A stretch of DNA of 64,000 nucleotides, taken from assembly GCF_900104955.1 (NCBI RefSeq), contig NZ_FNSI01000001.1:5614001-5678000 (forward strand), given 5' to 3'. Positions 25,062-33,794 of this stretch are shown piece after piece; within the stretch, counting starts at the first letter, position 1; each line of letters starts with the position of its first letter. The stretch comes from Beijerinckia sp. 28-YEA-48. Lineage in GTDB: Bacteria > Pseudomonadota > Alphaproteobacteria > Rhizobiales > Beijerinckiaceae. The position numbers were made by a program, and so were the translations under genes. The notes beneath the pieces were generated by a model. It had not been told where the DNA came from. It ran no database searches and saw only the letters and a program-made list of their open reading frames with translations.

Positions 25062-25691
25062 ATGTTTTTCGAGCCGCATAAACGCGATAAGTCGATCCTT
25101 CCGCATGATCCGTTCAAGGCGATGATCGCGCCGCGTCCTGTCGGCTGGATTTCGTCGATGAACCGCGCGGGCCAAGTCAATCTCGCGCCCTATTCCTTCT
25201 TCAATGCTTTTTGCGATCGGCCGCCGATCGTCGGCTTCTGCAGCGACGGCGAAAAGGATTCAAAGACCTTCGCCGCCGAGAGCGGTGAGTTCGTCTGGAA
25301 CATGGCGACTTATGCGCTGCGCGATCAGGTGAATGCGTCGTCGGCGCCGCTGCCGCGCGGCGACAGTGAATTCGTCCATGCGGGCTTGGAGACGGCGCCA
25401 TCGCAGATCGTCAAGGCGCCGCGCGTCGCAGCGAGCCCCTGTGCGCTTGAATGCAAGGTGACGCAGGTTTTCGAACTGACCGACACCGATGGCAAAGGCA
25501 CCGACCGCTGGATGGTGATCGGTCAGGTGGTCGGGCTGCATGTGGATGACGCGTATATCGCCAACGGTCGCATCGACGTGCTGCGCATGAAGCCGATCGC
25601 CCGCTGCGGTTATATGGACTACACGGCGATCGAAAGCTTCTTCCAGATGCAGCGGCCGGCCGGCGCCGGCAATGCCGGTGGCGGCGGCTAG
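25062..25691 (+). CDS. Flavin reductase-like (DIM6/NTAB) FMN protein
   Basis: A 209-residue split-barrel flavoprotein. The family start HDPFKAMIAPRPVGWISSMN contains the conserved PRP and WIS residues that contact FMN, followed by APYSFFNAF and NMATYALRDQVN. It is complete and ends in a glycine-rich tail (GAGNAGGGG) that is probably disordered. It is in the same direction as the nitroreductase, 12 bases downstream, and is likely co-transcribed. Family members reduce flavins or act on small esters; no substrate can be read off. Confidence 0.88.
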   Translation: MFFEPHKRDKSILPHDPFKAMIAPRPVGWISSMNRAGQVNLAPYSFFNAFCDRPPIVGFCSDGEKDSKTFAAESGEFVWNMATYALRDQVNASSAPLPRGDSEFVHAGLETAPSQIVKAPRVAASPCALECKVTQVFELTDTDGKGTDRWMVIGQVVGLHVDDAYIANGRIDVLRMKPIARCGYMDYTAIESFFQMQRPAGAGNAGGGG

Positions 25692-25695
25692 AAGA

Positions 25696-25731
25696 TTGCT
25701 TCAGTGTTAGGTGCACCAAACACTGAAGCAA
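25696..25731. terminator. Bidirectional hairpin between convergent genes
   Basis: TTGCTTCAGTGTT and AACACTGAAGCAA form a perfect 13-bp stem around a loop that is itself palindromic (GGTGCACC). It lies between the flavin reductase and prpE stop codons, five bases from each. T runs are short on both sides, so it is a likely but unproven terminator for both strands. Confidence 0.6.
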
Positions 25732-25735
25732 ACCT

Positions 25736-27634
25736 TTAACTCCGCTTTCGCAAAGCGCTCTCGATCTCGGTGAAGATCGCTGGATCGTCGATCGTGGCGG
25801 GCATCGACCATGGATCGCCATCGGCGATTTTCTTCATCGTGCCGCGCAGGATCTTGCCGGAGCGGGTCTTGGGCAGGCGGTCGACCGTGACGGCGGTGCG
25901 GAAGGACGCGACCGGGCCGATCTTTTCGCGCACCAGATTGACGACTTCCTTTTCGATCTCGGTCTTGTCGCGGGTGACGCCGGATTTCAGCACGATGAAG
26001 CCGAGCGGTGCCTCACCTTTAAGTTCATCCTTGGCGCCGATGACGGCGCATTCGGCGACATCGGGATGGGAGGCCAGCACCTCCTCCATGCCGCCCGTCG
26101 ATAGGCGATGGCCGGCGACGTTGATGATGTCGTCGGTGCGGCCCATGATGTAGAGATAGCCGTCCGTGTCGCGATAGCCGGCGTCCGAGGTTTTGTAGAA
26201 ACCCGGATAGTCCGTCAGATAGCTTTCGCGCATGCGCTCATCGTTCTGCCACAAGGTTGGCAAGGCGCCTGGCGCCAAGGGCAGACGAATGACGATTGAG
26301 CCCATGTCGCCGTCGGCGACAGGCTTGCCGGCTTCATCGACCACCTGAACGTCCCAGCCGGGCATGGCCACGGTCGGCGATCCATATTTCACCGGCAGCA
26401 TGCCGAGTCCGACCGGATTGGCGGCGATCGGCCAGCCTGTCTCGGTCTGCCACCAATGATCGATCACCGGCAGATTGAGAATTTTCTCCGCCCAATACAG
26501 GGTCGGCGGATCGGCGCGCTCCCCGGCCAGGAACAGGGTGCGGAATTTCGACAGTTTGTATTTCTTCAGCTGTTCCGCGTTGGGGTCTTCTTTCTTGATG
26601 GCGCGGAAGGCGGTGGGCGCGGTGAACAAGGCGACCACGTCATATTCAGCGATCACGCGCCAGTAGGCGCCGGCGTCCGGCGTGCCGACGGGCTTGCCTT
26701 CATAGCAGATCGAGGTCGCGCCATAGATCAGCGGCGCATAAACGATATAGCTGTGGCCGACGACCCAGCCGACATCGGACGCGGCCCAGAATACTTCGCC
26801 CGGCGCTATGCCATAGATGTTCTTCATCGACCAGTTGAGCGCGACCATATGGCCGCCGTTGTCGCGCACGACGCCCTTGGGGATGCCGGTGGTGCCCGAA
26901 GTGTAGAGAATATAGAGCGGATCGGTGGCGGCGACTTCGACGCAATCGGCGGTCTTGCCGGCCCGTTTGGCGGCGGCCACGGCCTGCGCCCAGTCATGGT
27001 CGCGTCCAGCGATCATCGTCGCTTGTTCTTGCGGACGTTGCAGGAGCAGAACGGCGCTGGGCTTGTAGGTGGCGAGATTGATCGCTTCGTCGAGCAGCGG
27101 CTTGTATTTGACGATGCGGCCTGGCTCAAGGCCGCAGGACGTGGTGAGGATGAGGGTGGGCTGGGAATCGTCGATGCGCGTTGCCAGTTCCTTGGCGGCG
27201 AAGCCGCCGAACACCACCGAATGGATCGCGCCGATGCGGGCGCAGGCCAGCATGGCCATCACCGCTTCCGGGATGGTTGGCATGTAGATGATAACGCGGT
27301 CGCCTTTGCCGGCGCCGAGATCGGCGATCACCGCCGCCAGGGTGGCGATCTCGTCGCGCAATTCGCGATAGGTGTAGGCGCGCTTCGTGCCCGCGACGGG
27401 ACTGTCGTAGATCAGCGCATTCTGTTCGGCACGGCCGCGTTCGACATGGCGGTCGATGGCATTGTAGCAGGTGTTGCAGGTTGCTTCGGGGAACCAGTGT
27501 CCGTAGATGCCGGCCTGCGGATCGAAAATGCGCGTTGGTGGCATGATCCAATCGATGCCGCGCGCCGCCTCGGCCCAGAAACCTTCCGGATCATCCTGCC
27601 ATTGGCTGTAGACTTCGCCATATCGGCTGGTCAT
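25736..27634 (-). CDS. prpE: Propionyl-CoA synthetase PrpE
   Basis: A 632-residue acyl-CoA synthetase that activates propionate (and acetate less well) with ATP. The start SRYGEVYSQWQDDPEGFWAE matches PrpE rather than acetyl-CoA synthetase. The AMP-binding signature YTSGTTGIPKGVVR, the WWQTETGWP motif and the C-terminal RSGKILRG lysine motif (acetylation site) are all intact. ATG 27634 has GGAGG upstream; the longer frame is discarded. It is divergent from the GT87-GtrA fusion. No prpBCD genes are in the window, so propionyl-CoA probably enters the methylmalonyl route or a distant methylcitrate operon. Confidence 0.92.
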   Translation of the reverse strand: MTSRYGEVYSQWQDDPEGFWAEAARGIDWIMPPTRIFDPQAGIYGHWFPEATCNTCYNAIDRHVERGRAEQNALIYDSPVAGTKRAYTYRELRDEIATLAAVIADLGAGKGDRVIIYMPTIPEAVMAMLACARIGAIHSVVFGGFAAKELATRIDDSQPTLILTTSCGLEPGRIVKYKPLLDEAINLATYKPSAVLLLQRPQEQATMIAGRDHDWAQAVAAAKRAGKTADCVEVAATDPLYILYTSGTTGIPKGVVRDNGGHMVALNWSMKNIYGIAPGEVFWAASDVGWVVGHSYIVYAPLIYGATSICYEGKPVGTPDAGAYWRVIAEYDVVALFTAPTAFRAIKKEDPNAEQLKKYKLSKFRTLFLAGERADPPTLYWAEKILNLPVIDHWWQTETGWPIAANPVGLGMLPVKYGSPTVAMPGWDVQVVDEAGKPVADGDMGSIVIRLPLAPGALPTLWQNDERMRESYLTDYPGFYKTSDAGYRDTDGYLYIMGRTDDIINVAGHRLSTGGMEEVLASHPDVAECAVIGAKDELKGEAPLGFIVLKSGVTRDKTEIEKEVVNLVREKIGPVASFRTAVTVDRLPKTRSGKILRGTMKKIADGDPWSMPATIDDPAIFTEIESALRKRS

Positions 27635-27841
27635 GCCGTCCCTCCGTCTCGATTTTTTCGCGGCTCTCCCGCCAGACGTTTGCATATCGGGTAGCATAGG
27701 GCGTTGACCATTGAAATCTCGGCAACACTTGAAATCTAGGCAACACGGGGCAATTGGCGCGCCAAGATCCGTCAATAGAATCTTAGGCAAACCGGTGCAG
27801 TTTCGACTGTCGGCGGCGCGCGTCGGCATCGGACCGGGACC

Positions 27842-29506
27842 ATGCTCGAACATCTGCGCACGGGCGACTGGCTGACCCGGGAACGGGTCCGTATCATCGC
27901 TTTCACCTTGCTGGCCTTTTACGCCTTATCGACCGTCTTGCTCTTTGCGACGTCGAACGGGCGCGTCGATCATTTCGATCGTCCGCTGGGCACCGATTAT
28001 TCGCAGGTCTGGACCGCTGGCCGTTTCGTGCTGGAAGGTCATCCGGAAAAGCCGTTCGACAACGCCGTGCATGAACGCCGCCAGCAAGAGTATTTCTCGC
28101 CGACATCTGGCTTCTTTCACTGGGGCTATCCGCCGTATTTTCTTGTCGTCGCGGCGTTCTTCGCGCTGTTTCCCTATGCTTTATCGCTGGTGCTGTGGCA
28201 GGCGGCGACTTTGCCGCTCTATCTCGCCGCCGTGCGACGCATCGTGCCAGTGCAAGATGGGCTGCTGGTGGCAGCGGCTTTTCCCGCGGTCATCGTCAAC
28301 ATCCAACATGGTCACAATGGCTTTCTCAGCGCCGGCTTGATGGCGCTCGCTTTGCTCGCGTTGGAACGACGCCCGGTGATGGCCGGTATTCTGTTTGGAT
28401 TGCTTGCCTATAAGCCGCAATTCGGTGTGCTCATCCCGGTGGCGCTCGTGGCTGGCGGGCATTGGCGGGCGATCGTTGCCGCTGGAGCAACGATCGCGGT
28501 GATGACGCTGGGCACGCTCTGGGCCTTCGGCTGGGAGACGTGGCGCGGCTTCTTCGACATGATGCATTATTCCCGTGTGGTCATTTCCGAACAGGGCGCG
28601 ACGGGCTGGTACAAGATTCAAACCATCTTTGCCGCGGTGCGCATGTGGGGCGGGTCGATCCCCCTCGCTTATGGGGTGCAGGCCGTCAGCACGTTGAGTT
28701 GCGCGGCGATCGTCGCCTGGATGTGGCTCACGCGCGCTGACCGTCGGCTCGCGGCGGCAGCAGTGATGACCGGCGCCTTGCTATCGACGCCCTATGCGCT
28801 CGACTACGACATGATGTTGCTGGGCCCGGCCCTCGCCTTTGTCGTGGCCTATGGGCTTGAGAAGGGCTTCCGGCCTTGGGAGAAGACGGCGCTGGCGTTT
28901 ATTTGGGCCGTGCCGCTGGTGGCGCGCACCTTGGCGTTGGCGACGCTGGTTCCGGTCGGGCAGATCGCCATGGTGGCCTTCATGGCGATCATCTTCAACC
29001 GCGCGTTGGCTGAACGTGCGGAGGCGGGGAAGGCGGATGAAAGACGCGGCCTGATGGCGGAGATCGGCGCCTTTTCGGTCGTCGGCGCCATTGGCTTTGC
29101 GGTCGATGCTGGTTTGACCTTGCTCTTTGCCAAAGGCTTTGGCTTTTCGGGTTATGCGGCGCGTGTGCCGGCGATGATCATTGCCATCGTTGTCACCTGG
29201 CTGCTCAACCGGATCTGGACGTTCCGGTCGAGTGAACCGCGTCTGTTGCGCGAATTCGCCCGCTATGGCGCGGCCAATCTGCTGACGGCCGTGTTCAATT
29301 TCGGCATCTATACGCTGGTGTTGTGGTGGCTGTCGCACATGGGCTTGGGGCTCTCGGGCAGCGCCATTCTCGTGGCCCTCATTGCCGGCTCCGGTGCCGC
29401 TGCCGTGGCCAATTTCGTGTTGTCGAAATATTTCTCTTTCGCCAGCGGCGCGATCAAGCCCGAGATGGATAAGCCTGGGATCACGCCCTCTGCCGGGCCG
29501 ATGTAG
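27842..29506 (+). CDS. GT87 glycosyltransferase fused to GtrA domain
   Basis: A 554-residue membrane protein with two recognisable parts. Residues 1 to about 400 are a DUF2029/GT87 (GT-C fold) polyprenyl-sugar transferase with about ten membrane helices; GTDYSQVWTAGRFVLEGHP carries the expected early catalytic aspartate. Residues from about 408 form a GtrA domain, EIGAFSVVGAIGFAVDAG through a VTWLLNRIWTFRS loop and four helices. GtrA proteins flip undecaprenyl-linked sugars. A single chain that both flips and transfers a sugar would make a compact glycan-modification unit. It is probably a monocistronic gene, divergent from prpE. Sugar and acceptor unknown. Confidence 0.85.
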   Translation: MLEHLRTGDWLTRERVRIIAFTLLAFYALSTVLLFATSNGRVDHFDRPLGTDYSQVWTAGRFVLEGHPEKPFDNAVHERRQQEYFSPTSGFFHWGYPPYFLVVAAFFALFPYALSLVLWQAATLPLYLAAVRRIVPVQDGLLVAAAFPAVIVNIQHGHNGFLSAGLMALALLALERRPVMAGILFGLLAYKPQFGVLIPVALVAGGHWRAIVAAGATIAVMTLGTLWAFGWETWRGFFDMMHYSRVVISEQGATGWYKIQTIFAAVRMWGGSIPLAYGVQAVSTLSCAAIVAWMWLTRADRRLAAAAVMTGALLSTPYALDYDMMLLGPALAFVVAYGLEKGFRPWEKTALAFIWAVPLVARTLALATLVPVGQIAMVAFMAIIFNRALAERAEAGKADERRGLMAEIGAFSVVGAIGFAVDAGLTLLFAKGFGFSGYAARVPAMIIAIVVTWLLNRIWTFRSSEPRLLREFARYGAANLLTAVFNFGIYTLVLWWLSHMGLGLSGSAILVALIAGSGAAAVANFVLSKYFSFASGAIKPEMDKPGITPSAGPM

Positions 29507-29516
29507 CGTTTCGCTC

Positions 29517-29580
29517 AGTCAAACGGCAAATCGCTATAGCTCTGTTCAGCCGCGCGCATTCTTTCTATAAGGGCGTTCTA
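29517..29580. repeat. Intergenic repeat fragment
   Basis: AGTCAAACGGCAAATCGC (29517-29534) matches AGTCAAACTGCAAAACGC at 51443-51460 at 16 of 18 positions. Both lie just after the stop of a gene. The rest of the gap to the next gene shows nothing else of note. Confidence 0.4.
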
Positions 29581-29643
29581 TAAACGTTCGATATTTTCGG
29601 CGACGACGGCGCTGAACATCGCAGCGATGGGGCGTCGGACCGC

Positions 29644-30405
29644 ATGATCACGGATTGGCATTTCTACGCGGCGGCGATCCCAGGCACGATTCTGCTCGGT
29701 CTCGGCAAGGGCGGCTTCGCCGGTATCGGCATGCTCGCCTTGCCGCTGTTGTCCTTGGTGCTGCCGCCGCTGCAGGCGGCGGCGATCCTGCTGCCGATCC
29801 TGATGGTGCAGGATATCGTCGGGGTCTGGGCCTTCCGCCGCGATTTTTCCGCCATGCATCTAAAGCTGCTGTTTCCCGGTGGCATGTTCGGCATGCTGAT
29901 CGGCTATTTCACCGCATCGCGGGTTTCGACCGGCTTCGTTCTGCTGCTCGTCGGCCTGATCGGCGCGGTTTTCGCGCTCTATCAGTTCCTGCGCTCTCCG
30001 CCCGCTGATGCGGCCCCGCGCACGCCAGGCGTGGCTGCGGCATCGTTCTGGTCGACGATTTGTGGCTTTACCAGTTTCATCGCCAATGCCGGCGGCCCAC
30101 CTTTTCAGGTGGTGATGTTGCCGCAGAAATTATCGCCGCGTGTCTATGCCGGAACGCAGGCGATTTATTTCGCCGTCATCAACTATGTGAAGTTCGTCGG
30201 CTTCATTCATCTGGGCCAAGTGTCGATGACCAATTTGACAACGTCGGCGGTGCTGTTTCCGTTGGCGATTGTGGCGACGCTGGGCGGCGTATGGTTGCTC
30301 AAGCGCGTTTCTTCCGACAATTTCTATCGCGTCGTCGTGACGCTGACTTTTCTGGTCGGTTTGAAACTGATCTGGGACGGCCTGCGGCAGCTCGGGCTTT
30401 TTTAA
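29644..30405 (+). CDS. TauE/SafE family anion permease
   Basis: A 253-residue membrane protein with about eight helices in the two-repeat TauE/SafE arrangement. The first repeat opens with GLGKGGFAGIGMLALPLLSL and the second with CGFTSFIANAGGPPFQVVML, the conserved glycine-rich motifs of this family. TauE/SafE proteins export or import sulfite, sulfonates and other small organic anions. It follows the GT87-GtrA gene after 137 bases and converges with the TPR gene, four bases apart. A second, clearly different member is at 59612. The substrate is not assignable; sulfur context (CysB-like regulator, TauD) lies more than 10 kb away. Confidence 0.9.
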   Translation: MITDWHFYAAAIPGTILLGLGKGGFAGIGMLALPLLSLVLPPLQAAAILLPILMVQDIVGVWAFRRDFSAMHLKLLFPGGMFGMLIGYFTASRVSTGFVLLLVGLIGAVFALYQFLRSPPADAAPRTPGVAAASFWSTICGFTSFIANAGGPPFQVVMLPQKLSPRVYAGTQAIYFAVINYVKFVGFIHLGQVSMTNLTTSAVLFPLAIVATLGGVWLLKRVSSDNFYRVVVTLTFLVGLKLIWDGLRQLGLF

Positions 30406-30409
30406 GCTG

Positions 30410-32227
30410 TTACTTGTCGGCGGCACCGGTGCCGGTGTCGATGCCGGCTTCCGCCAGTTCGCTCAGCAGTCGTTCGGCAATCGCGTCCTTCATGCCCATG
30501 CGCTCAAATCCGCTGCGCAGATCGCCGGCGAACAAGGGGAACGATCTTTCCAGCGTGTTCTTTAAGTCCTGCTTTGTGACGATATCGCCGCGACGGTAAG
30601 CGGCGAGAATGCCGGCGAGCAGGGAGTAGGGATTGCGCGATGTCGCGGAGACGCGGCCCCAGTTCTGCACGCCGTTGCGATCGTCGTGCATCAATGCGCC
30701 GACAAAGAAATAGAAAGCATATTCATCGCGCAGCAATTCATTCTGCGCGATGGCGGCGTTCAAATGGGTCAGCCCTTCGTCGATCTGACCGAGCAGAATG
30801 GATGTGGCGCCTTGTTGCGCCAGCGCATAGGCGGCGGAGGGATTGAGATCGATCGCCCGTTGAATGCTCTCCTCATAACCCTGCTGGTTGCCGGACAGGA
30901 ATTGGACCATGGCCATGGCGACATGGGGGCGGGGGTGTTGGGAATCGCTGGCGACGGCGCGGCGTGCCGAGGCCATGGCGTCGGCCAATGTGTAGCTACT
31001 GTCAGGCCCGTTGACCTTGGTGACATAATCGTCGGCGATCAGCATGGCGCGTAGCGCCGCACCCGTGGCGAAATCGGGCCGAGTGACGAGGGCGATGTCG
31101 AGGCAGCTTAGCGCGTCGCGGAAGTTTGCCTGGGTTCGGTCCTGGAAATAGTCGAAAGCGCGAATGACACAGAAGAACGGCCGACGCGCACCGCTATCGG
31201 GGCGCGTGCGGCTGCGATAGTCGGCGAAGATCAGTCCATAGGGGCGGGAGATGGCCAGGCCGATATCGGAGGGGCGCCGATCCTGGTCGAAAGATTTCGG
31301 GTCGAGCGGGAAATCGCGCAGGTTTCTCGACCAGATCAATTCGCCGCTGGAGACATGGGTGACGCGGACGCGCAGCACTGCCCGATTGTTGCCCAAAGAC
31401 TCGATCGTCAGGTCGACGCGGTAATCGACCCGCGTGGCGCCGTTGCCGATTCGCTCGATGATGGACATGTCGTCGGCGCGCTCGAATTCATGTTCGATAG
31501 CGTCCTTGATGCGCAGCCCGAGCTGATTCAGCTCCGGATCGGTGTTTTCGCGCAGTGCTACGGCGATGGTCGGCTCGACTGGCCGGAAACTGTCGGCGGA
31601 TTCCGGCGGGTCATTGTCGGCGAAACGCGGGGGAGGGGACGGATTCGCCTCGGGCCGGTCCCATTGTTGCCAGCCGATAAAGCCGGCGAGGCCGGTCAGC
31701 AGGATCACCCCGGCGACAAGGGGGAGCCAAAGATTGATGGAACGGGGGCGTCCGGCCGGAGGCGTCGGCCGCTCGGAACCGCGACCGCTGCTACGGTCGT
31801 CGGCCATCCGGGCGTCGTTGGAGCGATTTTCGTCGAGGCTCGGGCGGGCATCGGGCGCGTCCCGGCGGATGAATTCCGGAACGTAGCGTCCTTTCGGGAT
31901 GCGGATCTCGATGGGGGCATCGCGGCCCTGCTCGCGGAAATAGCGCTCCAGCATCCGGCGCAGGCGGGTCGCCTCGACACGGACGATCGAATTGGCCTGG
32001 GGGTCGAATGTGTCGTCGCGGCCGTAGACGGTGACGGCGATGGTGAACGCCTTCAGGCGATCCGCCCGGCCTTCCAGGGTTTCGGTGACGATGAATTTCA
32101 GGAAGGCGCTGAGGCGGCCGGAGGCCTTGAAATCGTCCTGCGCCAGGATATCGCGCAGCGACGATTCTATCTGTTGCTGCTCGACGTCAGAAAAGAGAGG
32201 GCGTTGGGAGGGGCTGTCCGACATCAC
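30410..32227 (-). CDS. TPR membrane protein with adenylate-cyclase-associated N-terminal domain
   Basis: A 605-residue protein. Residues 10-120 match a domain often found ahead of TPR or cyclase modules in Hyphomicrobiales: LRDILAQDDFKASGRLSAFL, then LEGRADRLKAFTIAVTVYGR and NSIVRVEATRLRRMLERYF ending IPKGRYVPEF. A proline-rich linker and one membrane helix (LPLVAGVILLTGLAGFIGW, about 167-187) follow, then a periplasmic domain and TPR-like repeats to the C-terminus. No cyclase catalytic domain is present. The layout resembles CadC-type one-component sensors, with a cytoplasmic N-domain and an extracytoplasmic sensor. The start could be ATG 32227 or 32224. Confidence 0.8.
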   Translation of the reverse strand: MMSDSPSQRPLFSDVEQQQIESSLRDILAQDDFKASGRLSAFLKFIVTETLEGRADRLKAFTIAVTVYGRDDTFDPQANSIVRVEATRLRRMLERYFREQGRDAPIEIRIPKGRYVPEFIRRDAPDARPSLDENRSNDARMADDRSSGRGSERPTPPAGRPRSINLWLPLVAGVILLTGLAGFIGWQQWDRPEANPSPPPRFADNDPPESADSFRPVEPTIAVALRENTDPELNQLGLRIKDAIEHEFERADDMSIIERIGNGATRVDYRVDLTIESLGNNRAVLRVRVTHVSSGELIWSRNLRDFPLDPKSFDQDRRPSDIGLAISRPYGLIFADYRSRTRPDSGARRPFFCVIRAFDYFQDRTQANFRDALSCLDIALVTRPDFATGAALRAMLIADDYVTKVNGPDSSYTLADAMASARRAVASDSQHPRPHVAMAMVQFLSGNQQGYEESIQRAIDLNPSAAYALAQQGATSILLGQIDEGLTHLNAAIAQNELLRDEYAFYFFVGALMHDDRNGVQNWGRVSATSRNPYSLLAGILAAYRRGDIVTKQDLKNTLERSFPLFAGDLRSGFERMGMKDAIAERLLSELAEAGIDTGTGAADK

Positions 32228-32432
32228 ATTCTAATGTAGCACGTTAGTTCATCGTATAGCGCATCATGGGCCAAACCGAAGCAAAATGAGAGTTTTAATT
32301 TAGCGCCATGTAACGTGGCCGGCCGTTTCGCCGCCACTAGCAGGTGAATAACATCGTGGGCTTAGGTAAACTCCTGATATTATAGCACACTTTGTCTGGC
32401 TAGCGCGGGCCATCCGCGTCGGGAGACGACTT

Positions 32433-32714
32433 ATGTTGCAGAGCTGCTCTAAGGCCATCGACATGGCCAGCGATCATCTGGATCGCGCCGCTCAGGAAAT
32501 GGCGCGGGCGGTGGCGGCTCTGAGAAGCGTGTCCGAGGCCGTCAGCGGGGACCGTCGCGACCAAGCGCGGATGATCGGCGAGATGGCGCATGTTCAGGTC
32601 GAGATGGCGGCCGGATTGGCGATGCTGGTGCGGCACCTGCCGGCCGGAAAAGTCGACCTCCTGCTGAGCGAGCTGGCTCTGCCGATGACCCTTACCCAAG
32701 AGCACCAGCACTAG
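32433..32714 (+). CDS. Small alpha-helical protein of unknown function
   Basis: A 93-residue protein, not recognised. It starts MLQSCSKAIDMASDHLD and is entirely helix-forming with few aromatic residues. Heptad-like spacing of Leu, Met and Ala suggests a coiled coil or small bundle. A GGGAG ribosome site lies seven bases before the ATG, which supports it as a real gene. It stands alone between the TPR gene (divergent) and the first DUF465 gene. The bases on either side (32228-32432 and 32715-32921) show no other coding potential. Confidence 0.55.
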   Translation: MLQSCSKAIDMASDHLDRAAQEMARAVAALRSVSEAVSGDRRDQARMIGEMAHVQVEMAAGLAMLVRHLPAGKVDLLLSELALPMTLTQEHQH

Positions 32715-32921
32715 AGCGCACCAGCACTAGAGCTAGACGGAGCGTTAAGCTCGAGGCGGCCCCACGGCGCCAAAATCCGATACCAACTCCCCCAACATCG
32801 ATCATCAACCAGCGCGGCCGGGTGCGAGTGCCCCCAGCCGCGTGGTCGTTTTGCCGATAGCCCTGGTCCCGGCGATTTGCCGGGATCCTAAAATGGGTGT
32901 TGGTGGATGCGGGATCGAGCG

Positions 32922-33104
32922 TCAGTGGACGGAGGTGCGACCTTTGCGCAGCTTTTCGATTTGGTCCCGAAGTTTGAGCTTTTTGCGTTTAAGTTCCGCG
33001 GTTTTAAGGGGGTCGGAGGCGGGGCTTAGGCGGGAAGTCTCGATCTCTTTCTCGAGGACCGTGTGACGGCGTTCCAATTCAGCAATGTGACTTGTCACTG
33101 TCAT
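32922..33104 (-). CDS. YdcH/DUF465 family protein, first copy
   Basis: A 60-residue coiled-coil protein: SHIAELERRHTVLEKEIE then LKTAELKRKKLKLRDQIEKL. The DUF465 family is short, charged and found near purE in many Hyphomicrobiales. The ATG at 33104 has GGAG upstream; the longer frame is not used. It is encoded opposite to the second copy, with about 260 bases between their starts. Function unknown. Confidence 0.88.
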   Translation of the reverse strand: MTVTSHIAELERRHTVLEKEIETSRLSPASDPLKTAELKRKKLKLRDQIEKLRKGRTSVH

Positions 33105-33364
33105 CCTGCATCTCCTTTCGGTGTTGCGGACATAAAAGTGTGCCACAAAACCGAGAAGGCTCAAGCGGATTTCTGTCGTCTATCCTTCACATTTGGTGAA
33201 AGGCGCGGCAAACCCCAAGGAAGCCTTCAAGCAAGCTTAAGAGTGAAATTCAGACTGATGCCAACGTGCGCATTGCAAGCGTTGTATAGGTTAATATCAT
33301 TGCGAAACTGTCTGTCGGCTGGAGCGTCGTCGGGCGATTCGTGTCCTGCGGGTGCTGAAAAGAA

Positions 33365-33583
33365 ATGCCGATCAGACTAAGCGAAGAAGAGCAGGCTGCT
33401 TTTACGGCAGAGCTTGAGCGGCTGCGAGAGGAGCATCGCGATCTCGATGCAGCGATTGCCGCCTTGCAGGCCGTGGGCACGGTCGATCAGTTGCAGATGC
33501 AGCGTTTGAAGAAGCGCAAATTGCTGTTGCGCGATCGAATCCAGGCCATTGAGGACCAATTGACGCCAGACATCATCGCTTGA
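33365..33583 (+). CDS. YdcH/DUF465 family protein, second copy
   Basis: A 72-residue protein: LTEEEQ-like start ([17 protein letters not shown]), then [13 protein letters not shown] and [20 protein letters not shown]. The last part, [11 protein letters not shown], is nearly the same as RKKLKLRDQI in the neighbouring copy, as expected for paralogues. It precedes purE by about 210 bases that contain a repeat element. Confidence 0.88.
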   Translation: MPIRLSEEEQAAFTAELERLREEHRDLDAAIAALQAVGTVDQLQMQRLKKRKLLLRDRIQAIEDQLTPDIIA

Positions 33584-33634
33584 CCGCTCGTGCAGCGCGG
33601 CTTGCGAGGGCGCGACGCTTCGTCTAAGCGGGGT

Positions 33635-33753
33635 GCGAAAAAGTGGACACCGGTTTTTCGCTAAAATCCCACTCTACTTTTCGGAATCGATCACGTCCCA
33701 TAGTTTTAGATCGATTCGATCCCAAACTATCGTGATCCAAAACTATCGTGATC
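33635..33753. repeat. Dispersed palindromic repeat upstream of purE
   Basis: Two parts are seen. First, GCGAAAAA/TTTTTCGC inverted ends at 33635-33661 around GTGGACACCGG. Second, a long interrupted palindrome at 33689-33737: GATCACG and ATAGTTT on the left pair with AAACTAT and CGTGATC on the right. AACTATCGTGATC then repeats directly at 33741-33753. From memory this repeat is common in Bradyrhizobium-like genomes; that is not checked here. The ACCGGTT core recurs, inverted, in the element at 61473-61629. Confidence 0.65.
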
Positions 33754-33794
33754 TATGTCCGCCAGCGCAGCGGTCCCATAGGGGATATCCAATC

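Noticed and set aside
26456-27694. A 412-codon plus-strand open frame opposite prpE
   Set aside because: prpE is complete and conserved on the minus strand; this frame has no domain signature.
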